A stretch of DNA of 64,000 nucleotides from Gyromitra esculenta. Lineage: Eukaryota > Ascomycota > Pezizomycetes > Pezizales > Discinaceae. The position numbers and the translations under genes were made by a program. The stretch spans positions 124,001 through 188,000 of the forward strand of contig JBCAML010000011.1 of NCBI GenBank assembly GCA_038503075.1, given 5' to 3'. This document shows, piece after piece, positions 38,503 to 50,260 of the stretch (its first letter is position 1; each line of letters opens with the position of its first letter). The notes below the pieces were generated by a model that saw only the letters and a list, made by a program, of their open reading frames with translations, did not search any database and was not told the origin of the DNA.

Positions 38503-39399
38503 TTACAGTGCTGGAATAGGAACGCCAAAGCGAACATAAACGTCGGGGTCCGTAACTCCAACCGTAGCCCACTTTTCGAATTCAGAATCGCCAGTAGCCA
38601 CTGCTGTCGTGATAAAGCTAATAATACGACTGATCCAGTCGACGATCTTGTCGCTATCTGCGGTCCCAATTGCCTGGCGGAACTCGATGGTGCCGAATTG
38701 GATTATGCTCGTCAGGTTATAGCGATAGTTACGGTTGTAGAAGTCGTCCTCATCGGGCGCACTGCAAACTGTGCAGAGAAGGTCCCTGTAAGTTAACGCT
38801 TGGTCGATTTTAGCGATCATTTCGATGCTGCTTAACCCGTTCAATGGCCGGCTCTCGCGATTCGATTTTATAAAGAAATTTTTGCGGTCTCGACGTGACT
38901 CTGGATGGAACTGATCCATTGCACTCTCAAAAACGATAATCGCCTTCGAGATTTTCTTTAAGTCTATGACCGTGTAATCGCGTCCGATCCCAATGTGGAC
39001 ATGGAGCCCGGTAGATAAGTTGAAATGCAACTCAAATTGCTCCGATAAGGTGTCCATAAGGTCGGGGATGACCCACATCCACTCGCCGCCCCTCATTATA
39101 GGAGTCGCAATTTCAGCCGTCTTCTGAGTTCCGTCGACTAGCCATTCGCCTCCTGGACCTACGATGCTGAGGTCTTTCTGTACCTGGAATCCAGCGACCA
39201 AGTCACTTAGACGAAGTGTTTGAGACGCCGCGTCGGTCACAGTGTTGTAAACCGGGACCCGCATTGATTTTCCGAGAGGTTTCAATGCCTCCGTGATCAG
39301 AGCATAATGGTGATCCTCGAAGGTGCCGCGAGGAAGGTTCATGATAACAAGCTCAAGTTCAACGCCGATAGTCACGGCAGTTTTCGAAATAGCGACCAT
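38503..39399 (-). CDS. amidoligase-like protein (Amidoligase_2 type)
   Basis: A single frame of 298 residues. The N-terminus has GVELEL (12-17) with acidic residues expected to bind metal-ATP. EIATPIM lies at about 96-102, GLHVHIGIGRD at 131-141, and EFRQ at 239-242. This order matches the fungal putative amidoligases (glutamine-synthetase-like fold) as I know them, enzymes thought to ligate amines to carboxyl groups. The partner substrate is unknown and no operon-like context exists in fungi. A strong GTAAGT donor overlaps the stop (38506-38501). Splicing to 38417-38411 would change only the last residue to give 299 residues. The start at 39399 is the first ATG and is followed directly by the domain. 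Confidence 0.82.
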   Translation of the reverse strand: MVAISKTAVTIGVELELVIMNLPRGTFEDHHYALITEALKPLGKSMRVPVYNTVTDAASQTLRLSDLVAGFQVQKDLSIVGPGGEWLVDGTQKTAEIATPIMRGGEWMWVIPDLMDTLSEQFELHFNLSTGLHVHIGIGRDYTVIDLKKISKAIIVFESAMDQFHPESRRDRKNFFIKSNRESRPLNGLSSIEMIAKIDQALTYRDLLCTVCSAPDEDDFYNRNYRYNLTSIIQFGTIEFRQAIGTADSDKIVDWISRIISFITTAVATGDSEFEKWATVGVTDPDVYVRFGVPIPAL

Positions 39400-40895
39400 C
39401 GTGGATTAAAAGGTTATAAGAGTGATGCGATTTGATGATCACTGTTGAAGAGAGCAGTAAGTTGATGAAAGTAATGCCGATTCGAGCGAGATGCCGATTC
39501 GAGCCAGATGATGATTAGAGCCAGATGATGATTAAAGCCAGATGATGATTAAAGCCAGATGATGATGAAGTTAATGCCAATGAGAGCAGTAAGATGATTG
39601 AGGTAGAGATGATGATGATGATGATGATGGTTGATGGTCGAAGAGATGAAGAAGATGAGAGGATAGTTGACGATCGAAGAGATGAAGAGTGGATGAGAGA
39701 GAGGAAGAGAAGGAGAGAGGATGAAAGAGGATGAGAGGAGGTAGAGAGAAGAAGGTAGAGAGAAACGTGACTGTGCATATGCAGGTGTTCTATATCGTGA
39801 GTCAAATAGAAGATGGCAGGAAATATGGTAATGTCTTCGGAAGCCATAAAGCATACCCATGTTACCCTCTCCATGATCTCCACACAATGTTTGCTCGGTA
39901 ATCCCTAGGATTACCCCCTCTGAGAAGCGTCACAGGCCGTATATACCCATCACGGCCACTCTTCGACATTCGAGCAGGTGGGAAAATCAATGAGCCGATC
40001 AAAGAACAGCTTCAGGACCTATTTTCTGCTTAGGCTACACGATGAGTAGCAAGGTGAGAAGCTCGACACCGTCCTTAGCCATCTCAAGTCCTCCATCGGT
40101 CGACTTTCACCCTTTGCTGGCTATTCCGGACCCAGCATCCAGAAGATCAGAGATACAAAAGCAATGGATTCGCCACCCCACGGTCCAACACGGCTTCACC
40201 CACGAATGATACTAGCATTCACACATACCAGCTAATTCGGTCGCATTTCCTCTTCCTTCGGTCGGCATGCGTGGATGCTTATGGCGGCCGCGGATTAACT
40301 GCTGTGAAATCGCAAGTACTATAGCTATCGATATCGCTCATGGGGAGTTAGAAATGGAAATGCCACACCTGATGCGAACTACTGAAGCAATACGCTTACT
40401 CCATCTTATTCAAGAGGAATATCTATCTAGATTGAAGAGGTTTGTGCTGTGGACAGGCCCAGTGTGTTGATTCCTCGTCGCGACCGGCTCTTGGACGAGA
40501 AAAAAAATAAATCAGCCGAGTGATAATCTATGATTTCTTAGTAGATACAGCTACCTATTTGTGGGCCAATTCAAGCACATTCTTACTACTTAGAAGGCGC
40601 CGAGAACTTCGGATTCGGATTCCATCCCCGCTCCCCTTTAAATTATCGTGTTGAGGAATTCTGCCATTCTCTATTTCACGTTTTTCATGGATTGTGGTGT
40701 TTGTGGGTTCGCGATGATTGGTTGGCTGCAACCCTGTACGCGTCAAAACACCGATTTCACATATGCAACACTATGTATACACATAGCTATTGAACACAAC
40801 ACATAGAAAGAAAATAGTTCATCATCGCAGGTAAGATAACAAAAAAAGCTTTTACGCCAACAAAACAAATATCCCTCGCATCCCCAGTAGTAACC
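39400..40895. other. intergenic with tandem repeats upstream of the amidoligase gene
   Basis: Directly upstream of the amidoligase start lie a 17-base tandem repeat (about four copies of AGCCAGATGATGATTAA variants, 39500-39567), a GAT run (39608-39629) and a GA-rich tract to about 39765. Between 39900 and 40895 no gene is supported. The right end is the 3' flank of the NADH dehydrogenase gene. Confidence 0.6.
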
Positions 40896-42865
40896 TCAAA
40901 ACCTATTAATGTCTCGGCCTAGGATCCAATTTGTGAACCTACATGAACAGTCACATTGGTTAGTTGTATTCCCCCGATGGGACAGATAGATACTACTTGC
41001 CAATAGACAGGTATCAGTATCTTATTTCTCCAGCTCAAACTCTTCGTAAAATAGGCAGTCCTCCACATGAGCCATGCTAGCCGTCTACACAATGTCAGCT
41101 ATCGGTTCGCTTGGGTGGCGGGGTAATCATTACCCTTTGACATCCCCCTTATCAGTCTGCGTAATCGCTCTCCAGCTCCCCAAATAGGCCATGATCCCAA
41201 GACTCTTGTATTTGAATTCCTGCTCCTTTCCAACCCTCACCAACACTCCCTCCTTCCCCATAGCCACAAGCCCCTGCTTTTTATTCCTCTTCTCCTTCCG
41301 ATAAGCAGCATTATTCAACGTTTTCCCCAGCCACCTCGCCTGCTGATCCGCCACTTGCGCCGTCGCTGGTAAATCTTGTCCCCTCACCCACGCGCAGTCT
41401 CCCAGCGCAAACACATCCTCTAACTGTTTCGTATCCGCAGATACCTTATGCTTAACCTGGACTCGTAGGTGGTCATCCACAACCACCCTCCCAGCTTTCC
41501 TATCCTTCTCCACGCTCCAGCTACAGCTTTCCTCTCCGCTTCTATCACGTTTCTGCTCAACATCGCTCAAGCAGAACTCGCCCTTCAGTCCATGCGCAAT
41601 GAACGGATTCGCTGCGAGCCCGGTGCTCCATATTACGCCGCCGACGGGGACACGCCCATCTTCTTTCGTATTGATACAGCCGTCTTCGACCGAGAGGACG
41701 TGCTGAGAGGTTCGGATATCGATGCCTTGGCGACGGAAGTGCCGTTCGGCGTAGTGCGTGAGGTCGTTGTCGAACATGGAAAGGATGCGTGGGGCGATAT
41801 CGTAGATGGTGATGCGTGGGTAGGAGGCAAGCGATGGATACATGCGTGAAAGGTCGTCGGATACGAGATCGTGGAGTTCGGCGGAGAATTCGATACCCGT
41901 TGCTGTTGGGGTTAAGGTTAGTTGAATATCGCCCCGAAAAAAGGAAGTTTTCACGATATGGGTTCCCGGAGGGGGGGGTGTTAATGTTCAACTGAAGGAA
42001 GAGCTTACGGCCACCGCCTATTACTGCGAAATGAAGAAGTTGTTTCTTTCGTTCCTCTAACGCTGTTGGTAGAGCAGCCTCCTCAAAACCTATTTCACTA
42101 ATTAGCATAGATTCCGGCGAGTTAGAATACGCCGAACCATACATTCCAAAACCCGCTTCCTGATCTTCCTTGCGTCTGCGACATCCTTCAGAAAGAATGC
42201 ATGCTCCTTCACTCCCGGCACTCCAAACGTCTGGCTGTAGGCACCAACCCCGATCACGATCTTGTCAAATTTGACTTTGAATCTACTCCCTTCTCCGCCA
42301 CCAACAACACCGCCCTCATTTTCTTCGCCTTCAGGTTCATGGTTCGTTGGCCGCTTCTCAATGGCCCCTTCTACAGTGACTGTCTTATTTACAAAATCAA
42401 TCGAATCCGCCCACCCCCGCAGGACGTCAACTCCGTGTCGAGACCGCGAGGATTCCATTGCCGTGCGGAACTCCAGCGTGCCAACAGCAGTAGAGGCGAG
42501 GAGGGGCGTGAATACAAAGTATGTCCGCGGAGTGACAATGACGGGCTGGTAATGCTTTAGAGAAAGCATATTAGAAAGCCCAAATCCAGCCCACCCAGAG
42601 CCGAGGATGAGGACCCGCTCTCGATCTTTACATTTTGTTAGAATATATATATATAATTGATAACACTAATAAGGGAAAAAACACAGAGGAATCAAATACT
42701 ACCTCCTTTGGCTTCATCGAGAGATTCAATAGTCAGGCCTCGCCTCTGCTGTGAGTTTGTCGCAGACCCATATTTCCCCGAAGCGCCAACGGCTTTTCGA
42801 ATACCCGCCAGACAGGTCTTTACTGAATGAATATTCCCAGTACGATACCTTATCACGGACGTCAT
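40896..42865 (-). CDS. alternative (type II) NADH:ubiquinone oxidoreductase
   Basis: Six exons join in frame: 42865-42703, 42625-42143, 42089-42009, 41902-41134, 41084-41001 and 40938-40896, giving 540 residues. It oxidises NADH and passes electrons to ubiquinone without pumping protons, at the mitochondrial inner membrane. The first dinucleotide fold is VLILGSGWAGF (59-69) and the second is HFAVIGGGPTGIEF (235-248). EDVFALGDCA is the FAD motif. The basic N-terminus rich in Arg, Ser and Gly suits mitochondrial import. No EF-hand is seen. The membrane-binding tail is present only if the last two introns are spliced, giving KGRLAWLMWRTAYFTKSLSW and then WILGRDINRF. The last intron begins GC (TATTG|GCAAGT) and ends GTAG. 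External or internal orientation cannot be decided. Confidence 0.93.
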
Positions 42866-44059
42866 GGCCAACGATGAGCAAGATGAAGCTCCTGAACTGA
42901 CAACAATTGAGAAAAGTGGACTGAGGACATCTCCTGATAACTACAGCGGGAATAACGAAAGGGACAGAGTTAAATATTTTATTCTAGATTTTTTTTAACA
43001 CTTGACGTTATCCAAATGTCATATCGGAATCGTGGATACGTTCGGTTGTTAGTACACAGGGTCACGCTGCTTTCGGGGATGGAGGGTTAGGGGTGTGGCA
43101 CCAAACCCGCGTCTATTTTCACACCACTTCCGGCTATCCGACCAACAGCGCAGCCGCTCCGCGCTGACTACGACAACATCCACCTCCGTCGCCGATACTC
43201 CGTCTCATTAACTCCGAATACTTTCTTTATTGGGCTGGTTTTCCGTACCTAGAGACTCTTCGCTAGACGGTAACGAAGCTCGTCTGGAGAAACCCCCCTG
43301 GACAGAACCGGGTCATCTTTTCAGGTACTACCGATTCATAAATAGTGCCCCGGTGTTATCGGAGGACAACTGCGATTCGCAAATAGAGGTAGATATCTAA
43401 CCTCGGCATTCTAGTTCTTCTACAATTTCGTCTTAAGTTATCGTGGGCTCGTTAGTTTCACTACATAGCCCTACCTGGATGGACGCGGCCTATTTTAAGA
43501 AGCACAGCAAAGCCCACACCAGTGATAGTGACGTCCTATTGGCTTTCTTTGCTATAAACCAGCAAGTTTTAATACTTCTCTTCATTGCTTTTTCGCAATC
43601 GTCGCTTGGTATAATTTCAAGACTCTTGTGCCGTAACAATCCAATTGTCTGTGTTGCAAAACACCGAAAAGAGTTCTAGAAGAAACCACCTGCAAGGCTA
43701 CAATATGTCTATTGACTCCCCAGTGTAATCTTCTCAGAAAAGACAATCTACCATAACCAGTGAAGGGTTTCGCGCCTATCCCATTACGACTGACAACCAA
43801 GCCCTTGTCGCTGCAGCATTGAGACATGAGGGCTGTGAGGGTTCCACTCTGGCAATACCCATCTGCTTGCTGTACGTATGCTTACCACTCCATGGTACAT
43901 GGCACGGCCCGGCTGATTCTCATCGGGTTGTCTGTAGTATCGGAGAAGCTAGTGGGGGTCAAAACCTGGTCAGATCCATACTCCGCTTACCTGGCCTATT
44001 TGAGTTTTTTTTTTTCCTCAGGAACCGAATTGAAACGCGGGCCAGTCCGCAGGAAATGA
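42866..44059. other. intergenic, no gene seen
   Basis: This is the upstream region of the NADH dehydrogenase gene plus A/T-rich sequence. Open frames on both strands are short and unsupported. Confidence 0.45.
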
Positions 44060-44500
44060 TTAGTCTCGGACTTTTCTTTTGGCGGTTAGGTAGATTTGTG
44101 ATATCACGGATTCTGCCATAACCACCACCCCTTCGGCGTGCGCCATGGTGCCGGATCCGAACCCGAGAAGTCTTCGATCGGCGTACTCGGCTGTTGGACT
44201 GCGGACATGATAAATTAGCATTGAAAATTCGGTCCCAGGGGTAACGCATGGGTTTGGGAGTAAGCTAGGTGCATGTACTGGGGCCGAGAAGGTCATCAGG
44301 TATCACTCAGTATTGCCCCATTTGTCACCAACATTCTGGGCAAAAGCATTCTCAAAATTCTCAGTATTGTTACGATCAGCGATTCTGGCATTGGTTACTT
44401 GTAAAGCGCTGGTAAAGTTATGTCTTCCCACTTTGAGACCTGCCACTGCCACTGCCACATATTCCACTGCTGCTAAAGCCCCCCACAGACAACTTACACC
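44060..44500 (-). pseudogene. possible decayed ORF, unknown
   Basis: A minus-strand frame runs from just after a TAG at 44503-44501 to TAA at 44062-44060 and holds one internal TGA (44305-44303). It reads through WGALAAVEYVAVAVAGLKVG and, after the TGA, EYADRRLLGFGSGTMAHAEG and VVVMAESVISQIYL. Composition on both sides of the TGA looks protein-like (Ala, Val, Gly rich), which suggests one broken coding region. I cannot name a family and cannot find the true start. A GTAAGT donor-like site sits at the left end, so introns may be involved. Confidence 0.3.
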
Positions 44501-44503
44501 CTA

Positions 44504-45843
44504 GGATACCGTGTGGGTTCCAGGTCTAGTTCCATGCAAATCGACCCCCAAACTTCTGCTTTACATCATAGACCCTGGTCAGATACTGCCGGTTGCTTCC
44601 GTGTCATCGGGAACAAAAAAAAGTCTCATCGCGGCGGGCTGACCCGCGTGAAACGGCAGTAAATGAAACCCATCGAGATCCTTTACGCCCTAGTATCGTG
44701 TTGAGTGGCATCGTGGGTTATGGGTTACGGGGGGCGGGGGCGGGCACGAGACCAGCCAGTTCCATCCCTTTCTTTCGTGGGGACTGAGCTAAGCTAAACC
44801 TAGGATATGCTGCATCTCGTTTTGACAGCTGTTATGTCATTTCTGAGATCGTGTGTTGATAATCGCTCCAAGTACCGCGGGTGGAATAAAGTAATTGTAT
44901 GCAATAAACCTTAAGGGATAGGCTCCGTGGGATTTAGTGTCTGTCGGTACTCTATGTGAGGTAATCCTTCTCTCGAGGAAGATTCAGCGGTTTTCCTACT
45001 ACGGCGAGATCACACCATCGTATTATTCAACCATATCCTAATTTTAAAAGGGCGAATTTGGTTTTCTTCAATCCTCGCCAGATCAAGGCACAGGGCAATC
45101 AACGATGGTGGCAAATTACAGAGCTTGTGTACATGTTTGAGAGCGCACGGTTCGCAACCTTCCCCGGCACTTGTTCGACGTGGTTTCATCGTCGGTCTAC
45201 CGGCTATAGTCACTAAATATGCATATACCATAAAGTAAACTGCAGCAATCGATCTTATCATCTCGGCCAGTTTCAGGATCATGAGTTTTAGAAGAACCGG
45301 TGGTAACTGTTTGGCCGCAGGAATACCGGGTCTTCAGGTTGAGACAGTTGGAAATCATCAAAGCCCTGTTATCGTTTCCGACTTCCTAAGTAAGGATAGC
45401 CAAGATCTCCCGGATGGATACATCTAGACATGTTCTTAAACAATCCATGCAGTTTCCAATATCTTAGAGGTTACCTCGCCCCCAACCTGGTCCCTCCCAT
45501 CAGCTCACTCGAACATCGCTGGTGCACATGGGGTATATTTCTCAACGGGTATTGTAATACAAATGTTTTGAGATTGCATGGTGCTCTGTATTCCGGCTTT
45601 ACAAACAGCTACTAATCAGGGCTAATCAGGTATGTAAGACGACCGACAGTTATTTGAATGAAAAGTAGTTTGATTCACACGGGATATTATTATTACCTAC
45701 GTCCCTTACCCACATCTCATATTATCGGAGGTATCGAGGGGGGTGACAATTATAATCTGAGTGATATCCCATGATCCCAAATTCTGTCCCTACTCTACGC
45801 GAGGGACACAGATCCGCGACTTTCCACCATCTACCAAGTACTA
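44504..45843. other. intergenic, no gene seen
   Basis: A 90-codon minus-strand frame (45282-45010) contains a plausible helical end but no known motif. I do not consider it supported. Nothing else is definable. Confidence 0.4.
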
Positions 45844-47651
45844 TCACCCCATAGACATAAACTCAGGGGAAACACACCCCGAAGTTGCATCCACAATCCT
45901 CGCCTCGCTTCTCCTTCCCCTTCTTCTCCGCCAACAAACACTTTCTACAATACGCCAATAGGTAGCACCGTACTTCCCGCTCAGCTTCTTCGCCCACCCG
46001 TTCATCACTAGTCTGTCTTTCCGCACTTACGGTGGGTATTTCTCCTGCCATAGACTATCCAACCAACGCCATAACCCGATTTCAAAGAGGACGCAGCCGA
46101 GGGCGTAGACATCGAATGCCTGTTTAAACCGCGATCGTGGGCTCGAAGAGTCAGTTGGAGTGATCTGTATGTATCCTAAATGTTAGTATGGTCTTGCAGG
46201 GAGTTCTAAGAGAAGGTCTCCAAGCCCGGAGACTTCATCTGGTGCGTTGGGGCGGGCGTACCCGAGTTCTGATAGCTAGGGTGGGGAAAGCAGGTGGCTA
46301 TAGCATAATAGCTATGAAGTAGGTGTTAGGGTTGGGCAAGAAGAGCGCGTTGTTGGAACGGAAGTCCTTGTGTAGCTAGTTTACGGAATGGAGTTGGGGA
46401 GTAGCCCGGGCAGGAGCTTGTGTAAGGTAGAATCTGTCGTTTCCTGGAAGCGGCCGTTTCGATTGTCTAAGAAGACGATGGAGTAAAAGAAAGGGAGGGT
46501 AGGTTTCTTCAAAAGTAGTATCAGGGGGTGATGGTGATGGGAGCCGATATACAAAGCCTATATGGTAACTGTACATGTAGGGAAGCTCGTCTTCAAACCA
46601 TCTGAAGTAGTCGAGTGCCCTGGCATCAGCTGGCTTGAATTTTACGTGTAATAGTCGCGCGAGGTCGTCAAAGCAAGAGAAAATTTGCTGGGCTATGTTA
46701 GTTGGCACGTCACTGCCATACGGCTTGAATTCCATCAGCACATCGATGGATTCTGAGGGTGCCTTCGAAGAATAGTAACTGCCGCTTATCCTCGAATAGA
46801 TAGTGCTAGAACTGGTTGAAGCTGGGCTAGATGAGAGAATTTGGGCAAATTTAATAGAGAGTGGCACTAATACGAGGGTCTGATTAACGTTTTCATGTGT
46901 CATCTAAGGCTTCGTTTCCTCCATGCTGAGTCCGAGAGATTTTGGATTCGCTGTCCCCTCCAACCTAGGGTATTCATCCGATACTTCCTCAATGGCACGC
47001 AATTCATCTGCTTCTTCCATATTTAGCAGGATTGCTGGCGATAGTGCGCGATCAAGGGATGCTCACGTAGCCAATGATGCAAGCGCAAGATGCCCGTCGT
47101 TGAAGTCTTTGAGGTCATTTATGAATTGCACAAATGGTGATTTATCGCTCAGTAACCAGTGAAGCATCTTGAGGAAAGAGAGCGATTGTTTCGTTTACTT
47201 TTGGCGGTTTCTAAGAGCTTAAGCTTAGCAGTGTCCCAAAAGCGAATTTTCGATACTAGTGATCGGCGGTATGAGATAGACATCAGCGATTACTTAATGT
47301 GCTTAGCTCCTACTTGTAAAGACGAGTTCAAATTCAGACTCTCAGTTCAACCGATTTGAGTCTCTTTGTATTTGTAACAGTATCGACAGTTTGCGCCAAT
47401 ACACCCCCCATATCTCGGCCAATCCACTATTGTTTAGTTGTTCTTCATGTTTTCGGCCACGAACCGAGTTTTGCATGAATCCCCAGCTTCGGCCTCGTAG
47501 TTTGAAGCGGGCTTCCTCAATGCGAAGCTTCCAGTAGAGGGTTTGGCGCCTCAGGCTTTGCTGCTGCTGTAGGATCTGGGAAAACGCTGTAGCACGCGGT
47601 GTCTACTTTGAAAAGGCCGCGGATCCCGATGACGAACCCTGTAACCTCCAT
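45844..47651 (-). pseudogene. HeLo-domain plus kinase-like protein, pseudogene
   Basis: From ATG 47651 the frame starts MEVTGFVIGIRGLFKV, the typical opening of HeLo (prion-inhibition and propagation, HET-S-like) domains. Further HeLo-like blocks follow in shifting frames: LRIEEARFKLRGRSWGF, then WLLSDKSPFVQFINDLKDFN. A degenerate kinase-like half follows: EFKPYG, PYMYSYHIGFVYRLP, LHSVN-stop-LHKDFRSNNALF, and FKQAFDVYALGCVLFEIGLW, ending at 45844. Breaks include TAG at 46378-46376 (one step from the Trp codon expected there), other in-frame stops and at least two frame changes. Relatives in fungi act in heterokaryon incompatibility or as sensor-linked pseudokinases. This copy appears dead. 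It lies head to head with the kinase pseudogene that begins near 48060. Confidence 0.8.
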
Positions 47652-48059
47652 GATCGCTCTTCAAGAAATGGTGAGTATATATTCGTACCTATTAGGCTGT
47701 CAAAACTAGGTTTAAGTCAACGTGTTTTTTTTCCCAAGTGGGGAATAGAGCGAGGTTATCAATGTAGCACAGCAATCTTATCAAGATAAGATTCTTGCGT
47801 AACATTTATGCACGCTTCCTACTAGACTTCCTTTATGCCCGATCGAGCCTTTCCGCTAGCTGAAAAACACGATGGAGAGTCTTCAATTGTTCGATGATTC
47901 GCTTCGTTCAGATACTAGTATCTCCCCATAAATCGCAGTGAGCATTGTATCTGAGAACGAGATACCATCAGCAGGGTCCTACCTGACGCCCCTTTCCTAG
48001 TCATTCATCTCCAACATCAGTCATCAAGCATTGGATTTGGGTTATTTTTTCTCACTTAG
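47652..48059. promoter_or_regulatory. intergenic region between divergent pseudogenes
   Basis: About 400 bases separate the two head-to-head broken genes, so it probably held both promoters. I see no specific element. Confidence 0.35.
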
Positions 48060-48907
48060 GAACTGATTCACATTATGTTTCTGTCGCTACTGTCGGTCAG
48101 GGGTCAACACTTATTGTTAAATGCTACAAGTATCTTAGGGCAAGTAACAAGAACGGGGCGCGAAAAAGAGTTTGATTGTCATCAAGTCTCGATCAGTCGC
48201 GAAATTCCCGGGGACCATTTTGGAGGTTAAGTCATTGATGCTTCCCGTGCTCAGGGCGCACGAGAATATAGTAAGCCTAGAAGGGCTTGGCTAGGAGGAC
48301 GACTGTAACGCTACGGACATCTATTGGCCGATTTTGACGCTCGAATATGTGAACCTGGGTAATCTTGATAGCTATCAAGACCACCGACTCGCGTTATGCT
48401 ACGACACGAAGAAGAATATCTGCTTAGATGTCGCCCTTCAACTAATGACTCTCTACGAGAATGGGGCTTGCTGTGGAGATGTCAAGTCCGAGAATTTGCT
48501 GCGCTTTTCGCATCCAAAAAGAGGCATCGTTGCAAAGCTTGGGGATTTCCGGTTCTTGTTTGCAAACTCCTACGGCACCGATTCTGGGAGCAAGAAGAAA
48601 ACTAGGCCCACTGACAAGACACCACCTTGAAATGCCCCAGAGTGCGGCGAAGAGATTCAAGTTACGCTGTTCAAGTATACTGATATTTATTCTTACGGAC
48701 TATTGGTTTGGAGGGTAATGATTAATGGAGATAATCTATTTGATGAAGCTTGTGTCTTTTATATATGGAATCAATTCTAGAGGAGTCAGTCTTGCTTTGA
48801 TTTCTACCTCGAGGCTAGATCATTCGTACGTAAAGGACGCTGCAATCGCGGGAGAGGAGAATGTGGGAGAGTTGGAGGAGTTGTATGTCCTTCCTTTCTA
48901 TACATAG
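48060..48907 (+). pseudogene. protein kinase-like gene, broken
   Basis: Kinase landmarks occur in order but in a damaged frame. A glycine loop lies in VATVGQGSTLIVK (near 48080), then after a frame change SLIVIKSR carries the ATP-binding Lys. RAHENIVSLEGLG is followed by TAG (48292-48294), then ILTLEYVNLGNLDSY (hinge), GDVKSENLL (catalytic loop, with Cys where the usual His stands), LGDFRF (DFG position), TPP-stop-NAPE (APE motif with TGA at 48628-48630), and TDIYSYGLLVWRVM. The stops sit where relatives have Trp (GLGW, TPPW). The pattern matches a family of fungal kinases expanded in moulds. The 3' end is uncertain; a coding-like tail in another frame reaches 48907. Confidence 0.78.
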
Positions 48908-49900
48908 CTTTGCTTATTGCACAAGTAACCAGATCTGGGAACAGCCGATGCAAACTGGTCCCCAACCGCACCATTCGACTAGTGGTCATGATCACAGCAA
49001 AACCCCCATATAATCATATCAGCTTTCGATCGCACACTTCTCAGCGAACTCTTAGTATAAGGACCTAACATTTCACATCCACAAGTCTAGTATTTACTTG
49101 AAAATACAACGAATGAGGCCGGCTCTTTGCGGGCGATAGCCAACCCGAGCGCGTATCATACCGTTTTTCATATACATATAGATACGTAAAAAGATCGAGA
49201 CCTGTGTCCTTTTTTGTCACTTCCTAGGATGTGATGAGTATTACTAGTGCTATCTCTACTAAGCTAACTATAAGAGAAAAATCTTAGAATTTACCATTTT
49301 TAGTTTTATTCTTCGTCGCTGCTTTTGAACACCAGGACCTGTATACTAGAACTGCCTGTAGCTATCTGGATTTTTTGAACCCTATCTGCCACCGTAAATA
49401 CTTGCTCCCTTAAAAATCAGGGTTTAAGGCCGGTTGAATATGAAGTTCTCTCCAGCTTTATTACAACGTTTGGAGAATATCTCATTTTGAGTCCCTAGGA
49501 TCCTCCTCCATTAATCATATGACCATCCTAGTTGCAACTAATAAAATATAGGCACAGGACAGCGGGTAAACAGGATGGCTGGTATGAGGGAGATACAGAA
49601 TGATATTGATGATGAACTAAACTACTCCCACAACCCGTACTTAAGGAAAGACAATATCAGTACTGTTGCCTCAGTACTATAATCCCCCGCACACTATTCT
49701 ATCCGACTCGGGATAACATTCTATCCGAGTCGGTGCAACAAACTACCCGCATCGGGTTGCTATGTAACCGATCACATGATGCACACGTGAGTCTTACTTT
49801 GACAGCAACATGATCGTGGGCTTCGCGACTAACATTAAACGCCCATAATTCGATATCTTTCATATGAATAGGTGTCGGTTTTACAAAACTAGGGTCCGGA
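48908..49900. other. intergenic, no gene seen
   Basis: A/T-rich sequence with stop codons in all frames. A short local direct repeat (TCTATCCGACTCGG / TCTATCCGAGTCGG) occurs near 49700-49732. Confidence 0.45.
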
Positions 49901-49909
49901 GGTTTATAG

Positions 49910-50260
49910 GTCGTGGTAAAGCATTAGGTTAAAGTATCATTTTACCTGCAAATATTTGTATGGGAAAAGCGTCAGGCTAAGTATTAGTTAAACCATCAAG
50001 TAATGTACTAGGGAGAATGGATGCCTTTCCTGCGCTTTTAACTACCCATTTCACCACTGATATTTTTGAATATGATGCTTTGCTAATAGACATCACCATG
50101 ATGCCTTTCTCTGATGCTTTTCCACGACACATTAGCCGGATACACATTATCACGGTGTTTTTCTTTGATGCTTTCCTTGATGCTTTACCAGATACCTTTG
50201 AACTATACATTACCCCGATAGCTTGCTTACCCCGATAACTTACCTTGATGTTCTGACAAG
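49910..50260. repeat. GATGCYTTT-type repeat cluster 1
   Basis: The plus strand carries GATGCCTTTCC, GATGCTTTGC, GATGCCTTTCTCTGATGCTTTTCC and GATGCTTTCCTTGATGCTTTACC between 50019 and 50190. The left side has reversed forms (AAAGCATTAGG, GGGAAAAGCGTCAGG). The same motif family in both orientations occurs at 58240-58960, so this looks like a degenerate foldback or subterminal-repeat element. Confidence 0.6.

Noticed and set aside
41130..41132. Stop codon as the end of the NADH dehydrogenase gene
   Set aside because: Ending here loses the conserved C-terminal tail; splicing at 41134/41084 and 41001/40938 restores it exactly.
45010..45282. 90-codon minus-strand frame
   Set aside because: The helical look is weak, there are no motifs, and upstream exons could not be fitted.
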